Position numbers and translations under genes: made by a program. The notes under the pieces are model-generated. The model had not been told where the DNA came from. It saw only the letters and a program-made list of their open reading frames with translations, and ran no database searches. Positions 60,299 to 64,000 of a stretch of 64,000 nt of DNA are shown in pieces (position 1 is the first letter of the stretch; every line of letters starts with the position of its first letter). The stretch comes from Strigamia acuminata (taxonomy: Eukaryota > Arthropoda > Chilopoda > Geophilomorpha > Linotaeniidae): contig OX442316.1 in NCBI GenBank assembly GCA_949358305.1, positions 9,982,001 through 10,046,000 on the forward strand. Reading direction: 5' to 3'.

Positions 60299-61126
60299 GT
60301 TTTTTGTTTAAATTATTATTATTTTAATTAATGCGTTGTAACAAAAAAAAGTAATACATCATCTGATTGGAAAATACTATAATACATTATTCCATAATTG
60401 TTCTGAAGCAGTTTTTTTTTTTTGTATAATTTTTCATTTTTTTTACAAAAAAAAAATCAAATTTACCCAATTAAATAGTGCACTATTTGTCACCAAATCA
60501 TGTCATACAACTTTTAGTCTCGTTTTGTGCCCATTACTAAACATTTTCTCAAGAAATGAGCATTTTATTTGGCACAATCCAAACACCGTTTGAGGAACGT
60601 ACTACATAGATAAATTTCCGAGTTACTGAACTATTGTTTTTGTTTTATTCTATAGATGAAACTTAAATTATAGCAAATGAGGGAAGTGGGGTGTGCGAGC
60701 ATTTACATTGCATGGAGATGTTAGTAAGAGGGAAATGATATTTTTTTTATATTTGCAAAAAAATAAACACTTTTGTTAAGTATCACTTGGGTATGAAAGT
60801 GCTATACAACTATATACAGTTGAATAAAGAATACAATTAAAATTTTGCAGCTTTTCAGTTATGATTTTAACGAGTAATAAATTGTTTAGTTTATCGCTGC
60901 AAGAATTTGGATGGAAGAAGAAATTAATCCTAACCTTCATACATAGTATTAAAATGGCATTGATATTCACACAATAATAATCTTTTTTCTTTTAAAAACT
61001 GACATTCAGGAAAAGTGAATCAAACGATAAATGCCAACAACAAATATACATCGTATATATTTGTATTTGTATATATATATATATAATATATAAAAATAGA
61101 AATATAATTTTTGTTTAGTTCGTTTT
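60299..61126. other. Intergenic region: crooked neck and peroxidase 3' flanks
   Basis: AT-rich 0.8 kb between convergent genes, with T and A homopolymers and an (AT)n tract at about 61070-61090. An AATAAA at about 60760 on the plus strand is a possible crooked neck polyadenylation signal. No gene was seen. Confidence 0.5.
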
Positions 61127-64000
61127 TTATTTCTTATATTTTCCTCCTTGATCTTTCCATGCTAGTAGATTCATAACTGGGATGTGGGGACTTTTACACA
61201 TGACTCTTTCATTACTGAAAATAAAAAGAGAACAATTAAAAGGTAAATCACAATTGACAATAGTTAAAAAGTGAAAGGAAATTGAATTTCACTTCCGTAC
61301 CCAGGGCCCGGTGTTTGCATTGGATACAGTTGGATGGTTTTCATTGTATACACGTTGTTACATAGCACACGCGCCATTGATGTTTTACGAATTTCTTGCA
61401 ATTGATCTGTTTCATTTTTAAAAAATAACAAATTGTATATAAATAAAGATTTAATATTTTTAATGTACAGAATGTTTACCTGGAGTAAAAGCCCCGGGAT
61501 AACCGCCATTTTCATACCAATATCTATCTCCATAACGTAAATTTCTGAACTGCTGAGCGATGATACATGCAAATGTTGGACCCATGATTGCCCCAAACAT
61601 TGGCGTCTCCGCAATGCCACCAGGATATAATTCCAAATCGTCAACATGCCTATAAAATTGTACATAAAAAAATCAATACCTCCAAATTTATTCAACAAAA
61701 AGCCATTAGATTTTTACCCATATAAGTGAACAAATTTTCCCAAAGTTTCATCACGTATTAATCCACGTAATTGGTCCCAATTTTTCACCATTCCATGGCC
61801 ACAATATTCTTTCCACGCCGTATAAGATGGAAGACCATTATCTCTTCCACGCTGGATATTAATGGCGACCAAATCCAAACCCCAACCATCGCCTAACTTC
61901 TCGAAAAGGTGGTTTCGTAACTGGTGTTTAGAGAAGAGCAGACACAAAAAGGTAAAAGTGGGTCAATCGAAGTGACATGATGAAAAAAATAAAATAAAAT
62001 AAATCAGCAATGACTTACTTGGCTTGAAAAAATTTCATCCACTTGGTAGGGATGTTGGTTGATGAGGCCGTAGATAACTTGATCAAATCCATATTCATGA
62101 GCCATTGAGGACAAATTAAAAAACTCAAACCATAATGGCGGTGACGTCGGAATCTCTTTATGGTCAGCTGTAAATCTAAAAAAAAAAAAAATCCGTTTTT
62201 TATTTTTATTCTGGTTGTCCAGATTACTCATAAAAGTAATAAATTATATTAATGACTCTGCTGTTACCATACTAATAATTTGTCCACAAACACAGATTTT
62301 AACAAACTATGTTATTGGGTCTGCCAAATACGGCACGAATACTTGCACTCGTATGAAAAAAGTGTGTCAAAAAGGTTAAAATTCCTCACCTTCTGAACCT
62401 GGGTTGTACCATACTGTGACCAAAGCGGTAAGCAGCTGCAGAAAATCCAGACGCAACTCCGGCATTGATGTGAGGATCGTAACCTTTGAAGTAACCATCG
62501 TGTTGTAACCTAAGTCCAAACACATTCATGTATTCGGGACCCAAAATCACTGGTAGATATTCGTTGTAGGTGATATGTTGAAACACAGCTCCCACAATTC
62601 GTCTTGTTTCTTGGAAAATGTGGTCGTCATCCCAATGTGGATTGATGTCTCCAAGAATTCTTGCAATTCGGTTGTGTTCGCGCAGCCAAATTGTGTGCAT
62701 GGCAACCATTCCTGGATGTTGATTTACACGTTTGTCGCCGGCTTTGTAACACATTGGCGTGCGACATTCTTTATCGTAGGGTCCAATCGGTGGGAACTCA
62801 CCGTACAACCAAGAAATTTCCAAAAATCCTAATAATATTTCGTACACATTTTATATACGTATTGTTTTGTCATAAATTTCACGCTTTACCTCCTCTAAAT
62901 GCTCTCAAGCCGTAAGAATCCTTCTTGGTAGATCCATAAATGTGGGATGCATCAATAAATGAACTTGCTTGATTAACCTGTTCGCGATGACCTAAAATTG
63001 AATTTTAATTTGCCTGTGAGTTAATTAATTCATACTTTAAAAAAAAATATAGTACTTTACTAACCTAAATTACAGCCGTGTGGTGTGGTACCAGAACGAA
63101 CAAATTGCATACATTGTAATCCAAAACGACTGTAAAATGGATCGTCGTGGGGAACGGAAATTGGATAGCAATCTGGATGACGGAATTGCGCAGACACGTT
63201 GCAACAATGTATTTTTGAACCACCAGGCCCTTTAAAAGCAAGAAAACAAGTTTAAATAACCATAAAACAATCTTTATAGTTTTTGTCCGTTTTATTAAGC
63301 AGTGAAGTTTGACTCAAATGAACTGCAGTGAAGCAAATTTTACCTCGCGTGTCAGGCTTCGAAGTAAGATCATGGCTAATGAATTGACCCCATTGCATAA
63401 GCATATGGGTGTAGGGCACCATGTAGTATCTTCCTGGTCGATGCAATATCAAACTAATTATCCGAGGGTTTGGTAGGAGAGCGTGATCTTTTCGTAGTCT
63501 CGGAGCACTCACACCTAATTTATTTATTTTTTAATGTTAGTTTCTTTTTAAATAATTTAATTTCTAAATTATTACCGTCGGAGTAATCCGGCATCATAAA
63601 ACGATGATAAGAAGAATGAGACTTTCCCCAAGTCATTCTTTGAAGATTATTACAACCACCGTCGTATCGTCTATATTTAGCATGTTCACAAGTCTGAGGA
63701 TGATCATACTCTTCCATATGTGGCATTTGACGGCCACCTTGAGGACGTCCACCACCTCCATAACGGTTCTGCATCCTACACGTGTGTTTTCCTTGAACCG
63801 AAATTTGCACGTGCGGTAACATGTAATAAACTTGGCGTTTGGTCAAACCCAATCTAAATATCAGTCAAAATAATTTTTATTAAAACAAATGTAATATTAA
63901 ATTGTCATTTATCATATGTATTCGTACCTATCACTCATGATTTTAGTAGCTCTTTCATTTAAATGACCTTCTTTATCTAATCTTCTGGAAGCTGCATCAG
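61127..64000 (-). CDS. Animal haem peroxidase (N-terminus beyond right edge)
   Basis: A member of the peroxidase-cyclooxygenase superfamily, secreted or surface-bound in insects, using H2O2 in matrix, cuticle or immune oxidation. Exons: 63928-64000 (continues), 63576-63853, 63344-63514, 63065-63229, 62890-62991, 62390-62828, 62019-62175, 61718-61920, 61478-61649, 61301-61406 and 61127-61214, about 650 residues in the window. Motifs: the start of the catalytic domain (RRYDGGCNNL, MTWGKSHSSYHRFM), the distal haem segment MQWGQFISHDLTSKP, PFYSRFGLQCMQFVRS, ASHIYGSTKKDSYGLR, WLREHNRIARIL, ETRRIVGAVFQHITYNEYLP, the proximal YRFGHSMVQP, INIQRGRDNGLPSY and GPTFACIIAQQFRNLRYGDRYWYE. Ser stands where myeloperoxidase has the haem-linking Asp before the distal His. 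The insect subfamily is not clear. Confidence 0.95.

Overview
The window reads as AT-rich nuclear DNA of an insect or other arthropod. Genes are split into many short exons with GT-AG introns, often 50-150 bp. The gene set is animal (RECK, dystroglycan, Mon1, crooked neck, a dachs-type myosin), and a degenerate block of CCTAA/TTAGG, the common insect telomere motif, is present. The species and order cannot be fixed from sequence alone. I rebuilt gene models by hand from conserved motifs, splice sites and reading-phase continuity. In each model below every internal exon joint keeps the frame.

Layout. 1-4081 (-): 5' part of a CFAP69-like ciliary armadillo protein that runs off the left edge. 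6635-15462 (-): complete RECK, 22 exons. 15903-18589 (-): carbonyl reductase-type SDR, with a 1.04-kb palindromic transposon carrying tRNA-Ser-like sequence in intron 2. 18776-20329 (-): wax ester synthase/DGAT-like acyltransferase. 20845-24222 (-): two cytosolic sulfotransferases from a tandem duplication. 25601-27918 (+): CUB-domain trypsin-like serine protease. 28.2-47.2 kb: a 19-kb repeat island. 47437-49503 (+): Mon1. 50457-54178 (-): dystroglycan. 55721-57243 (-): single-domain six-TM cation channel with CatSper-like pore. 57538-60298 (+): crooked neck. 61127-64000 (-): animal haem peroxidase, N-terminus beyond the right edge.

The repeat island holds, in order: 23-bp and about 60-bp satellites with a telomere-like block; pyrimidine-rich and 24-bp simple arrays; a higher-order satellite whose 3,058-bp unit occurs twice; dispersed repeats; a 21-bp minisatellite of about 56 copies; a Tc1/mariner-type inverted-repeat element; and a composite transposon carrying six intact exons of a dachs-like myosin motor. 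An apparent empty site for that composite lies about 2 kb away.

The genes do not form one pathway. Loose themes are cell surface and matrix (RECK, dystroglycan, protease, peroxidase), lipid and xenobiotic metabolism (SDR, acyltransferase, sulfotransferases), and cilia or sperm (CFAP69-like protein, CatSper-like channel). The most interesting items are the CatSper-like channel, the myosin-carrying composite element, the foldback element with tRNA-like arms, and four introns that need GC-AG splicing.
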